Shown one piece after another: positions 9,091 to 17,105 of a stretch of DNA of 64,000 nt; the first letter of the stretch is position 1, and the number at the start of each line of letters is the position of its first letter. This DNA is from Paenibacillus sp. FSL H8-0048. GTDB taxonomy: Bacteria; Bacillota; Bacilli; Paenibacillales; Paenibacillaceae. The notes below the pieces were generated by a model. It was given only the letters and a program-made list of their open reading frames with translations, had not been told where the DNA came from and made no database searches. The stretch covers positions 682,001 through 746,000 of the forward strand of contig NZ_JBBODF010000001.1 in NCBI RefSeq assembly GCF_038002825.1, in the 5' to 3' direction. Both the position numbers and the translations under genes were made by a program.

Positions 9091-10322
9091 ATTTTCCCAG
9101 TCTCCTTATGGATCGTTCTCCTGTTCGATGTGTTGACCAGCCCGAAGATGGACAACGCCGCCAGCGATATAGACATACAGGCCACAAATACGGAACGGTA
9201 GCCGAACATTCCCGATATGGCTCCCGAGACCACGCCTCCCAGGGAGGAGCCGATTCTGGAGGTGTTGCTGTACAGGGTGGTTGCGGTTCCCGGCTCCTCC
9301 GGCAGCAGCTCCTGAAAATAACTGATGCCATAGCCCATAATAATGGACACCGAAAGGGCACTGAGCACCTGGGCGAAATAGAGCAGGATAATAGAATGAG
9401 CCAGAGCAAACACCAGGAAATACAGGACATTGGAGATGATACCGATGAGGATGATCGCGGTTTTGCCCATTTTTCTTGACATCACTCCTACAACAACCAT
9501 CAAGGGCAGCTCGACAATCGCCGTAATGCTATAGAGCCAGCCTAGCTGCTGATAATTCCCGTGCAGCGTGGTGGAGAAGAACAGTGGCAGCACAAGGGTA
9601 CTCATCGAAGAAGCAATACTCAGCAGTATGAATGTACCCAGCACGGAGGAAATCTGCGGCTGCTTAATGAATTGTCCCAGGTGTACAGGCTGCTTGTCTT
9701 CCTGAACTGCCAGGGTTACAGGCTGGCTGCGGAACAGAATGAAGGCAATCAGGCTTACGAAGATATATGTAGCGGCTACAATCAAAAAAAGGTAAAAAAA
9801 GTTATATTGATTAACCAGGACCGAACCGATCGACGGCCCGGCAATCCAGCCAAGGGAGTATAGCATTCTTAGGATATTCATCGCCAGCGGCTGATTGATG
9901 GGACTGATATTGGACCTCGAGATGGAGTCTCTGGCATAAGCAAAAACCTGCGGGAACGAAGCGAACGATATGCCGAAGAATATCGCAGACACGGCCAGCA
10001 GCACATAATAGTTGGTGAACAGGGCAAATAGCACGTAGGCGGCTGATGTCGAGATCAGGGTGAAGATAATGATTGTTTTCCTGCTGAAGCGGGTATCCGA
10101 AGCCTTGCCAAGAAACGTACTGATGAACAGGCCGAAGACCATGGTGATCGACATCAGTATGCCATACGACAAAGGAGTCATGCCCGCCTCCTGAATACAA
10201 TACAGCGATAAAAAGGGGTTGGTTGCCGATACACTAAGTCCCAGCATAGTGATGGTAAAAACTAGGGCTACGAAGCTCGGCATTTTGATAATGTCTTTGA
10301 GAAAACCGGAATTCATCCTCAT
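9087..10322 (-). CDS. MFS transporter
   Basis: A 411-residue protein with twelve predicted helices. It has a SDTRFSRK-type loop 2-3 motif and resembles sugar-efflux (SetA-like) and drug-efflux MFS proteins. A GGAGATAG site precedes the ATG. It lies between the phosphotriesterase-like gene (21 bases upstream) and the glycosyltransferase (4-bp overlap). It is probably the exporter of the compound made by the neighbouring cluster; the family supports transport, the substrate is inference. Confidence 0.85.
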   Translation of the reverse strand: MRMNSGFLKDIIKMPSFVALVFTITMLGLSVSATNPFLSLYCIQEAGMTPLSYGILMSITMVFGLFISTFLGKASDTRFSRKTIIIFTLISTSAAYVLFALFTNYYVLLAVSAIFFGISFASFPQVFAYARDSISRSNISPINQPLAMNILRMLYSLGWIAGPSIGSVLVNQYNFFYLFLIVAATYIFVSLIAFILFRSQPVTLAVQEDKQPVHLGQFIKQPQISSVLGTFILLSIASSMSTLVLPLFFSTTLHGNYQQLGWLYSITAIVELPLMVVVGVMSRKMGKTAIILIGIISNVLYFLVFALAHSIILLYFAQVLSALSVSIIMGYGISYFQELLPEEPGTATTLYSNTSRIGSSLGGVVSGAISGMFGYRSVFVACMSISLAALSIFGLVNTSNRRTIHKETGKI

Positions 10323-10343
10323 CGTTCTATCTCCAGTTATGAT

Positions 10344-11303
10344 TTAATAGGTATCATTCGCTGCATATTCAAACCATTCCCGTACATTGTTGACCATGAT
10401 CCCGCTCAGAATGTCCGGGGCTACCCCTTGATCTATGATATACGGCAGAACATCACGGGTCAGATGAGTCATGGACCAGTCGGGGGCAAAGGAACGCACC
10501 TCTTCCCGCTCCCACCAATCAATGGACCCGCAATAATCTTGAGAGACCAGCAACTGCTTGTGATAACCGCTCTGTATCAGCTTCAGCAGCAGGTCAGGAC
10601 GCTCCTGATTGATGATCCCGACAGACAGACCAAACCGGTCTATGCCCAAATAGGCCTGCCGGTTCAACAATTGGGATAAGTAGGCCATATCACGGGTATC
10701 CCCTGAATGCCCGATAATCACCGCCCGCGCGTTGACGCCTTCGTCTTCCAGCAGATCGAGCTGGTCCAGCCCATTCCTTGAGGCCGCATGGGTATGAGTC
10801 ATAATCGGTACCCCGGTTCTCTTGTGGGCGCGGGCAGCCGCACGGATGATCTTCTCCACATCCGGCGTAACCCCCTGAACATCTGTTGCACACTTGATGA
10901 ACCCGGCTTTGATCTCCGTATTCTGAATACCCACCTCAATATCTCTGATGAATAGCTCCGCGATGTAATCAATACTCTTATTACGTAACGGTTCAGGCAG
11001 GTCCCGGCAAGTATACATGCCAGTCGCTGCAATAATGGTCATCCCTGTACTCTCGGACACCTCCCTTATGAAGGTAATATCCCGGTCCTGCCCCATAACA
11101 GTCGGGTCACAGAGGGTCTGTATCCCGTCATTCCTGGCTGCCAGAACCTGCTCCTTCGCCAGTTGAAGCTCTTCAATACGGTTGTATAGATGAGGAAATT
11201 GCGTAGCGACTTCGACGGTTCTGACCCGCAGGTGCTCATGGGTCAGCGTAGGCCCAAGCTGTGAACTGTCAACGGACCCTGTTACTGAGTTTATGTTAGT
11301 CAT
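10344..11303 (-). CDS. Phosphotriesterase-family metal-dependent hydrolase
   Basis: A 319-residue TIM-barrel amidohydrolase. The metal-binding set of the family can be followed: HEH near residue 22, Lys in GFIKCATD (the carboxylated Lys), His in PIMTHTHAA, His in VIIGHSGD, and Asp in LVSQDYCGS. Family members hydrolyse phosphotriesters, lactones (PLL enzymes) or amides. Here it is in an operon with an MDR reductase, an MFS exporter and a glycosyltransferase, which suggests a tailoring or self-protection step on a lactone, but the substrate is not shown by the sequence. Confidence 0.85.
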   Translation of the reverse strand: MTNINSVTGSVDSSQLGPTLTHEHLRVRTVEVATQFPHLYNRIEELQLAKEQVLAARNDGIQTLCDPTVMGQDRDITFIREVSESTGMTIIAATGMYTCRDLPEPLRNKSIDYIAELFIRDIEVGIQNTEIKAGFIKCATDVQGVTPDVEKIIRAAARAHKRTGVPIMTHTHAASRNGLDQLDLLEDEGVNARAVIIGHSGDTRDMAYLSQLLNRQAYLGIDRFGLSVGIINQERPDLLLKLIQSGYHKQLLVSQDYCGSIDWWEREEVRSFAPDWSMTHLTRDVLPYIIDQGVAPDILSGIMVNNVREWFEYAANDTY

Positions 11304-11328
11304 AGGTATTATTTTCCTTTTTTATTGA

Positions 11329-12339
11329 TTAGATACGTACTAGTTGTTTGCCCGGATTCGTGCCGCTGAACAAATTAATGAAGGCATCGACAGTGTTCTT
11401 CAGCCCCTCAGTAATGGTCTCTGGGCATTTCAGCTGCCCTTCCCTAAGCCATCTCACCAGTTCCAGCCTGGCTTCTGTAAGACGGTCTTCATAATCGGCG
11501 ATCAGAATTCCCTTGACCATCGCTCTATGAAGAAGAACAGCCGGTAAGATCCGGGAGCCTGCCTCTGGTCTCACGAGATTATAGAGCGCAATTTGACCGC
11601 AGACCGCGATCCGGGCGTGATCATTGATATGACCGAATACGGCATCGGATATATCTCCCCCGACATTATCGAAGTACATATCAATCCCATGAGGACATGC
11701 CTTCATCAATTCGATGCGCAGGTTCTGCTCCAGGCGATAATTGATTGCTTCATCAAAGCCTAATGCTTCTTTCAAATAGTGAACCTTCTCATTCGAGCCG
11801 GTAATGCCAACGACATGGCAGCCATAGATTTTTTTGGCGATTTGGCCAACGGCTGCGCCGACGGCCCCTGCCCCGCTGGATACTACAAGGGTCTCGCCTT
11901 CACGGGGCTTACATACGTCGGCAAGACCGAAATAAGCGATCAGTCCAGGGGTACCCAGAATACTCAAATAGGCTGTAGCTGGCTGGATGCCCGGGTCCAT
12001 CTTCAATAATTGTCCGGCCTTATGTACGCTATATTCCTGCCAGCCCAGGATGCCCCACACCCTCTCTCCTGCCTGAAGACTGGAGGACCGGCTCTCCACT
12101 ACCTCGCCGATACCCGCCCCGCCAAAAATCTCCCCGAGCCGATAGGAATCCATATAGGATTTGCTGCGGCGCATCAGGCCTCGCATGTATGGGTCAACCG
12201 ACAGATAGCTGCTCTTTACAAGGACTTCTCCATCTGAAAGGGCTGGAACCTCAACCGTCTCCATCCGGAAATGTTCTTGCTGCGGGATGCCCTGAGGCCG
12301 CTGGCACATTACAATTCTAGTATTTGTTAGGGAGGGCAT
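11329..12339 (-). CDS. NADP-dependent MDR oxidoreductase (CurA/leukotriene reductase type)
   Basis: A 336-residue zinc-free medium-chain reductase. It starts with the RPQGIP segment typical of NADP-dependent alkenal/one reductases and carries the nucleotide loop VSSGAGAVGAAVGQIAK at about residue 150. The family reduces alpha,beta-double bonds of enones. It is the first gene of a minus-strand group that continues with the phosphotriesterase-like gene 25 bases downstream. In a polyketide context it could act as a trans enoyl reductase (inference). Confidence 0.88.
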   Translation of the reverse strand: MPSLTNTRIVMCQRPQGIPQQEHFRMETVEVPALSDGEVLVKSSYLSVDPYMRGLMRRSKSYMDSYRLGEIFGGAGIGEVVESRSSSLQAGERVWGILGWQEYSVHKAGQLLKMDPGIQPATAYLSILGTPGLIAYFGLADVCKPREGETLVVSSGAGAVGAAVGQIAKKIYGCHVVGITGSNEKVHYLKEALGFDEAINYRLEQNLRIELMKACPHGIDMYFDNVGGDISDAVFGHINDHARIAVCGQIALYNLVRPEAGSRILPAVLLHRAMVKGILIADYEDRLTEARLELVRWLREGQLKCPETITEGLKNTVDAFINLFSGTNPGKQLVRI

Positions 12340-12379
12340 GCCTTCATCAATTCCTTTTAATATATAATATAGTATAATA

Positions 12380-12408
12380 TTGCATATATTCTACTAATTA
12401 CATATGAT
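12380..12408 (+). promoter_or_regulatory. Probable sigma-A promoter of the SDR gene
   Basis: TTGCAT, 17 bases, then TATGAT, within an AT-rich divergent region (12340-12438), about 30 bases before the SDR start codon. The same region should also hold the minus-strand promoter of the MDR gene. Confidence 0.55.
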
Positions 12409-12438
12409 GATAATAGATCAGATAAGGAGGCGCTCATT

Positions 12439-13173
12439 ATGGATTTCGATTATACCGGTAAGGTAGTTCTGATTACAGGCGGTTCGCGGGGCATCGGCCG
12501 TCAGCTTGTGCAGTCTTTTAGTGCGATGAAAGCTAAGGTGTACTATACTTATCTCTCTGCTGAACGATTCCAGCCTGTCATTGCCGGTTCAGCCGACGGT
12601 CCGCAACCGGTTGGGGTCCAGGTCGATGCGGGGTCAGACCAACAGGTTGAGGCATTTACTTCGGATGTCTGGCGGCAGCATCAGGCGGTTGATCTGCTGA
12701 TTAATAATGCCGCGTTCATATGGAGAGCTGATTTCGGCAACACCACCACCGAGCTATGGAATACCTCCCTTCAGACCAATCTGATGGGTGTGGTACATCA
12801 CTGTACCTCCGCACTCCCGTATATGATCCGGCAAAAATCAGGCTGCATCATCAATATATCCACAGTCTGCGCCGATCACCCGGTCCGGGGACAAGCCGCC
12901 TATTCCTCCACTAAGCAAGCCGTCAATTCCCTGACCAAATCACTCTGCCTTGAATACGGAGCCTTTGGCATCAGGGTCAACACCATCTCCCCTGGTCTGA
13001 TTGTCACCGAGAAGCCGAAACAGGTCACAGAGGAAGATGTCCGCAAGATACCGTTACAACGGGTGGGCTACGCTTCGGATGTGTGTCATGCTGCTGCTTT
13101 TCTGGGGAGCGAAGCGGCAAGCTTCATCACCGGAGCAGATCTGCCGGTTACGGGCGGCTCACACCTGAACTGA
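12439..13173 (+). CDS. SDR-family ketoreductase (FabG-like)
   Basis: A 244-residue short-chain dehydrogenase. It has the cofactor loop ITGGSRGIGR (about residues 12-21), the NNAA motif and the YSSTK catalytic Tyr/Lys. The position of the usual catalytic Ser, 13 residues before the Tyr, is Thr (NISTV), which may lower activity. It is a paralogue of the SDR at 15.75-16.5 kb; both end in LPVTGG. A perfect AAGGAGG precedes the ATG. It is on the opposite strand to the rest of this arm, and its 3' end overlaps the convergent dehydratase-like gene by 26 bp. Probably a beta-ketoacyl-ACP reductase of the type II pathway. Confidence 0.88.
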   Translation: MDFDYTGKVVLITGGSRGIGRQLVQSFSAMKAKVYYTYLSAERFQPVIAGSADGPQPVGVQVDAGSDQQVEAFTSDVWRQHQAVDLLINNAAFIWRADFGNTTTELWNTSLQTNLMGVVHHCTSALPYMIRQKSGCIINISTVCADHPVRGQAAYSSTKQAVNSLTKSLCLEYGAFGIRVNTISPGLIVTEKPKQVTEEDVRKIPLQRVGYASDVCHAAAFLGSEAASFITGADLPVTGGSHLN

Positions 13174-13615
13174 GATTACGGGTTAGAATTCCGGTTAAGG
13201 ACCGGCAACGCTCCTCCCGGTGAAGCGCATCCAGCGGGACCTCCCGGAACAGAACGGAGCCTTCACAGACAAGCTCTGACTCCCTGCACATTACTCTTGC
13301 CCGCGCCTTCATGTCCCCTTCGCTGCCGGTATTCTCAAAGGTAAGCTCAACCTCAAGAATATCCGGCGGCGACACCATCCGCAAAAACTTAAGCCGTTCA
13401 AAGCTTACGGGGATCAGCGAACAGCGGTAATCGCTGTTGATCCATGTGAACAACCTCGATAATTGAATGATAGACTCCGTAATCAGCGCCGCAGGCAGCA
13501 CAGGCTGGTCGGGAAAGTGATCCCGAAAGATATCTTCATTCAAAGAAACATACTTCTTCCCGGAAATAGAGTCAGCCGTCAGAGCAGTGATTTCATCCAT
13601 AAAAATGTATCTCAT
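13148..13615 (-). CDS. FabZ-like hotdog dehydratase
   Basis: About 155 residues. The active-site segment DHFPDQPVLPAALITES matches the H-F-P-x-x-P-x-x-P pattern of FabA/FabZ 3-hydroxyacyl-ACP dehydratases, with His near residue 35 and the Glu of ITES at the expected distance. The Gly that normally follows the last Pro of the FabZ pattern is Ala here. The start at 13615 is chosen because it forms an ATGA overlap with the thioesterase stop and is well spaced from AAGGAG. Its 3' end runs 26 bases into the convergent SDR gene. It probably dehydrates 3-hydroxyacyl-ACP to give the double bonds of a polyene. Confidence 0.75.
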   Translation of the reverse strand: MRYIFMDEITALTADSISGKKYVSLNEDIFRDHFPDQPVLPAALITESIIQLSRLFTWINSDYRCSLIPVSFERLKFLRMVSPPDILEVELTFENTGSEGDMKARARVMCRESELVCEGSVLFREVPLDALHREERCRSLTGILTRNLSSGVSRP

Positions 13616-14034
13616 ATTGTGCATGCTCCTTGGATAGCAGAGTAGATGCTCTCAGGAATGGGAGCAGGTGCTTTGGTCAATAGATTGACCGGAACCATCC
13701 GGTTCTCCGCAGTGTAACGCTTATCCTGATCCACCCGGATTTCGGTGTGGAAATCAATCCAATAATGCATAATACGCTTCACGGACGTTCGAATCTCTAT
13801 GAACTCGTCATAGTAGACCGGGTGCAAAAAATCAATTTCAACTTTTTTCATCACAAAAAAAAGTTGGTATTGATCAAGAATTTCTTTGAGGGAAAGAGCG
13901 TGCGTCCGAAACCATTCGGTACAACCGGCTTCAATAAACTCACAGGCGTTACCGAAATAGACCACCCCGCCGGCGTCGGTGTTCTTGAAATAGATCCGCT
14001 GATGGATCACCGAATAGGCCTCATTGTCCAGCAT
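13612..14034 (-). CDS. Acyl-CoA/ACP thioesterase (4HBT/YbgC hotdog)
   Basis: A 140-residue hotdog protein. The N-terminal motif FKNTDAGGVVYFGN is the signature of 4-hydroxybenzoyl-CoA-type thioesterases, with the catalytic Asp at about residue 19. It starts with a GGGAGGA site and overlaps the upstream glycosyltransferase by 14 bp and the downstream dehydratase by 4 bp. Thioesterases of this type occur in aryl-polyene and other ACP-based pathways, where they release or proofread chains, so this is probably the release or editing enzyme of the type II system. Confidence 0.85.
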   Translation of the reverse strand: MLDNEAYSVIHQRIYFKNTDAGGVVYFGNACEFIEAGCTEWFRTHALSLKEILDQYQLFFVMKKVEIDFLHPVYYDEFIEIRTSVKRIMHYWIDFHTEIRVDQDKRYTAENRMVPVNLLTKAPAPIPESIYSAIQGACTI

Positions 14035-15250
14035 CCTGCTTCCTCCCCTTTTCTCCCGTTACGACGGTAGTAAATGGTGTTTTTTGATGATAGACGAGGT
14101 TTCTCCACTCCATTTTGTTGGAGATCACAGCCCACAGCGAGCTTATGCAATATACCACAGATACGAATGAAGCGAGCACCAGCACGGCTACCCGGATAAA
14201 CGACGGGCGATAATCCTGAATATGCGAAGCGTCCCGGGATACGGCGGCCACAACAAGAGCGGCCCCTGCTATATGCAGCAATGGCCAGTACAAGAAGATG
14301 TACAGCAAGGAAGGGACATCGCCTGTTATTCTGAACCCGAGGGCAACCAGGAATAGAACCGCGCCCAATAACCGCGGCATTGTCACCAGGAAGAAGCCAA
14401 ACGCCCATAACCGCTTGTAATTTACCTTCGTGTTCAGGGCCTGGCGCTTCACCCATTTCACCCAAGCGAAGCCTTGGATATCGAAATGCTCCGGCACCAG
14501 GCAATCGGGAACGTATTGGATGCGGAATCCTGCTCTCCGTACTACATCCGAAATGGTGAAGTTATCATGAAAGGCCTCTGACCAGATGAATTTCATCCCG
14601 ATCTGTTCAAACACATTTTTGCGTATCCCAAAAGAAAAACCTCTGGCAAAACGGGTGACAGGAAACGTGATCATGGTGGTCGCCAGAAAATCCCAGTATC
14701 TTGCCGCCAGGGCCAACACACTCCTGCTCTTGGATACGATCCATGCGCTGCCGCTGGTGAGGCCGACTTGAGCGGACTGCAGCGGCTGTACCATCTGTTC
14801 AATCCAGGATGGCTGGGGCACGATGTCCGAGTCAATAAATACATAGACTTCCGTATCCTTGGATGCGTGCGCTATGCCGGTTAACAGATTATTCACCTTA
14901 TCGCTCCGGTTACGGGAGACCTCGGAATGAGATGCCTTCACCAGATGAATACGAGGTGATAGCGCCGCATATTGATGAACCAGCTCCTCCCCTCTTCCGT
15001 TCTCCTCCGAGGTAACCGCGAGCACTTCATAGCTCCCGGCATACTGCTGGCTGGCAAGACTCCGCAGGGTGGCTTCAAAGTTATAGTCCAGTCCGCGAAA
15101 GGGAAGCAGCACGGTAACCTTAGGATGATAAGGCGGCTTGGCGGCTATTGTCCGGCGGGAACGCTGCCTCTCCAGTATAAAATAAACAGCAAGAAATCCC
15201 GGCACCAGAAATAATGACATCATCATAATATTAAAAATCCAGATCCACAC
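14021..15250 (-). CDS. Membrane glycosyltransferase, ceramide-glucosyltransferase-like GT2/GT21
   Basis: A 409-residue protein. An N-terminal membrane helix is followed by a GT-A domain with FIDSDIVPQ (DxD-like) at about 130, a FHDNF motif at about 215, and KRQALNTKVNYKRLW at about 258, which resembles the Q-x-x-R-W acceptor motif. Two to four helices close the protein. The start is GTG at 15250 after GGGGGAG; it overlaps the hotdog gene by 20 bp. Enzymes of this type glycosylate lipids at the membrane. In this operon it could glycosylate the polyketide or fatty acyl product (inference). Confidence 0.85.
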   Translation of the reverse strand: MWIWIFNIMMMSLFLVPGFLAVYFILERQRSRRTIAAKPPYHPKVTVLLPFRGLDYNFEATLRSLASQQYAGSYEVLAVTSEENGRGEELVHQYAALSPRIHLVKASHSEVSRNRSDKVNNLLTGIAHASKDTEVYVFIDSDIVPQPSWIEQMVQPLQSAQVGLTSGSAWIVSKSRSVLALAARYWDFLATTMITFPVTRFARGFSFGIRKNVFEQIGMKFIWSEAFHDNFTISDVVRRAGFRIQYVPDCLVPEHFDIQGFAWVKWVKRQALNTKVNYKRLWAFGFFLVTMPRLLGAVLFLVALGFRITGDVPSLLYIFLYWPLLHIAGAALVVAAVSRDASHIQDYRPSFIRVAVLVLASFVSVVYCISSLWAVISNKMEWRNLVYHQKTPFTTVVTGEKGRKQDAGQ

Positions 15251-15722
15251 GCTTCTCCCCCCTCTTCAATCTGAGCAGGTTCATTCCGTCTTCTGCAGAC
15301 AGCCTTATGTTGTTATTCAAGCTATGAGTAGAGATCACATCCTCCTGCTTCGTGATTAATCTCCCGTCAGGCACAATCAACTGTCCCTCTGCGGAAATCG
15401 TAATCCGGAAGAAAAAGCTGCGCTTCTCCTCATTGACCGATAATAGCTTGGCATAATACGTGACTTGCTCATCCTGAAAAACAGGCCTGGCAAACACAAA
15501 ATTACTGAAGCTTACAATTCCCGCTCCATGCCGGTTATGGGTGACTTCACGCGCAAGCCTGCCTGCAGTCTGGAATACGGACTCAAGCAGAACATAGAAT
15601 GGCACCGTCAATCCTGTATCGCATTCCGCTTCAAAGACATCCTCACGGGGCTGGAGAACCTGGCAGGACTCTGCCTCCATGGGACCTACTCTTGTAAAAG
15701 ATACCAATTGCATATACCGCAA
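15231..15722 (-). CDS. Hotdog-fold dehydratase-like protein
   Basis: 163 residues. The long central helix region (PFYVLLESVFQTAGRLA) with a Glu in the FabA/FabZ position and the following beta-rich part (FSNFVFARPVFQDEQV) indicate a 3-hydroxyacyl-ACP dehydratase-superfamily hotdog, but the catalytic His is not obvious, so it may be the non-catalytic partner of a heterodimeric dehydratase such as those of aryl-polyene systems (inference). The start is either TTG at 15722 or ATG at 15713; no strong ribosome site decides it. It lies between the SDR and the glycosyltransferase in the same operon. Confidence 0.65.
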   Translation of the reverse strand: MRYMQLVSFTRVGPMEAESCQVLQPREDVFEAECDTGLTVPFYVLLESVFQTAGRLAREVTHNRHGAGIVSFSNFVFARPVFQDEQVTYYAKLLSVNEEKRSFFFRITISAEGQLIVPDGRLITKQEDVISTHSLNNNIRLSAEDGMNLLRLKRGEKRVDLDF

Positions 15723-15750
15723 GCAGCTTCACATCCCTTACCCGCCAAAG

Positions 15751-16506
15751 TTAATCCAAATGTCTTCCTCCGGTCACCGGCAATTGGGTGCCTGTAATAT
15801 ATGAGGCATATTCACTGGCCAGGAACAGCGCTGCATGACTGACATCGTCTACGGTGCCCATTCTTCCAAGGGGAGTGCGCTCCTGAATCTTCTTCTTGAC
15901 CCCGGTTTGCATCGTATTTACGACATCGGTTTCGATTAGTCCGGGCGCAATAGTGTTAACACGGATGTTATACGAACCGTATTCCAGTGCCAGTACCTTC
16001 GTTAGCGATTCAACCGCACCTTTGGTTGCTGTGTATACTGCTTGGCCCCGCCCGGGCTGCAGTGCCGAGCGGGATGAAATATTGATGATCGATCCCGATT
16101 TATTCAGGATCATATATTTGATAGCCGAAGAGCAGAAGGCAATGACAGAATTCAGGTTGGCGCTGATTCCCTCGCTCCAATCCTGCTCGCTCATTTGCAG
16201 AAACAGTCCTCTTGGAATCCAGGCAGCATTATTAACTACAACATCTATACGCTTATGATCATTCCAGACCGTATCCATAAAGCTCTCCACATCAGGCTTG
16301 GATCTCCCGTCCACTCTCAGGCCGGTGACATCTGCCCCGTATTGCTCCCTGCACTCTTGCACAACTGCTGCTGCCTGATCTTCACTGGATAAATAGGTGA
16401 AGTATACGGTCGCGTTAGCCCGTGCGAAATGTGTGACCATTCCCCGCCCAATGCCTCTGCTTCCTCCGGTAATAATGACTACTTTGCCCGAGAAATCAAT
16501 CTTCAC
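15751..16506 (-). CDS. 3-oxoacyl-ACP reductase, SDR family (FabG-like)
   Basis: 251 residues. Cofactor loop ITGGSRGIGRG (about 12-22), NNAAWIP, catalytic Ser in INISSRS, and Tyr/Lys in AVYTATKGA are all canonical, so this is the fully equipped ketoreductase of the pair in this region. It starts with GTG at 16506, six bases after the ACP stop, with AGGGTGTG upstream. Expected role: NADPH reduction of the beta-keto group of ACP-bound intermediates. Confidence 0.9.
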   Translation of the reverse strand: MKIDFSGKVVIITGGSRGIGRGMVTHFARANATVYFTYLSSEDQAAAVVQECREQYGADVTGLRVDGRSKPDVESFMDTVWNDHKRIDVVVNNAAWIPRGLFLQMSEQDWSEGISANLNSVIAFCSSAIKYMILNKSGSIINISSRSALQPGRGQAVYTATKGAVESLTKVLALEYGSYNIRVNTIAPGLIETDVVNTMQTGVKKKIQERTPLGRMGTVDDVSHAALFLASEYASYITGTQLPVTGGRHLD

Positions 16507-16512
16507 GGCCGG

Positions 16513-16908
16513 TCACACCCTATTCTCCGATTTCTCTAACTTGGCCGATACGAAATCTACCATATTCTCTACGGTCAGATAATTGAACAGATCATAGGGG
16601 CTGGCAAGCGCCGAGAGGTCCTCATCCGATACAGTGAAATATTGCCGTACAGAAGACACGGCATCCGGAGACAGCCGGCCGTCGCTGAACATTCCCCGGT
16701 TGGCAATCACATTGGGCAAATTCCAGAATTCCTGGCTGTCGATCTTGATGCCGAATTCCTGTTCAAGCATGAACGTTAGCTCCAGCGTCTCTGCACTTTC
16801 CAGGTTTAAATCTCTGTAAAGATAAGTGTCCGGCATGATTTGAGCCTCTGGCAGATCAAGGACATCCTGCAACAATTTTTTCACTTTGCTGTAAATGGTC
16901 TGATCCAT
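16513..16908 (-). CDS. Acyl carrier protein, long form
   Basis: 131 residues, clearly longer than the usual 75-90. The phosphopantetheine site is in RDLNLESAETLEL (Ser about residue 38). Helix III is separated from the core by an extra stretch of about 40 residues (about 67-110), which is unusual. A GGAGGTG precedes the ATG. It is the first gene of the minus-strand arm (ACP, KR, hotdog, GT, thioesterase, hotdog) and lies back to back with the plus-strand ketosynthase arm. It is presumably the chain carrier of the type II system. Confidence 0.8.
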   Translation of the reverse strand: MDQTIYSKVKKLLQDVLDLPEAQIMPDTYLYRDLNLESAETLELTFMLEQEFGIKIDSQEFWNLPNVIANRGMFSDGRLSPDAVSSVRQYFTVSDEDLSALASPYDLFNYLTVENMVDFVSAKLEKSENRV

Positions 16909-16943
16909 AACGCACCTCCGCGAAGAATAGATTTCTTTGTTAT

Positions 16944-16971
16944 TGTATACATATTTTTCTATTCATAGCAA
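16944..16971 (-). promoter_or_regulatory. Possible promoter of the ACP arm
   Basis: On the minus strand TTGCTA, 16 bases, TATACA, about 36 bases before the ACP start in an AT-rich region. The match is moderate, and no operator symmetry was seen. Confidence 0.4.
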
Positions 16972-17016
16972 TGATTTTTTTGGCGATAAAAGAGTTAAAG
17001 ATAGTGTTATTTACTA

Positions 17017-17045
17017 TTGAAATTATTTTCATAGTGAGTTATTAT
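17017..17045 (+). promoter_or_regulatory. Probable sigma-A promoter of the ketosynthase arm
   Basis: TTGAAA, exactly 17 bases, TATTAT, about 60 bases upstream of the epimerase start. It shares the 190-bp divergent region with the ACP promoter, so the two arms can be co-regulated. Confidence 0.65.
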
Positions 17046-17105
17046 CGGCAAAAATGGATGTATTATCCTAGTGTTCTATCAGTCGATTTGTAGGAGGTTA
17101 TGTCA

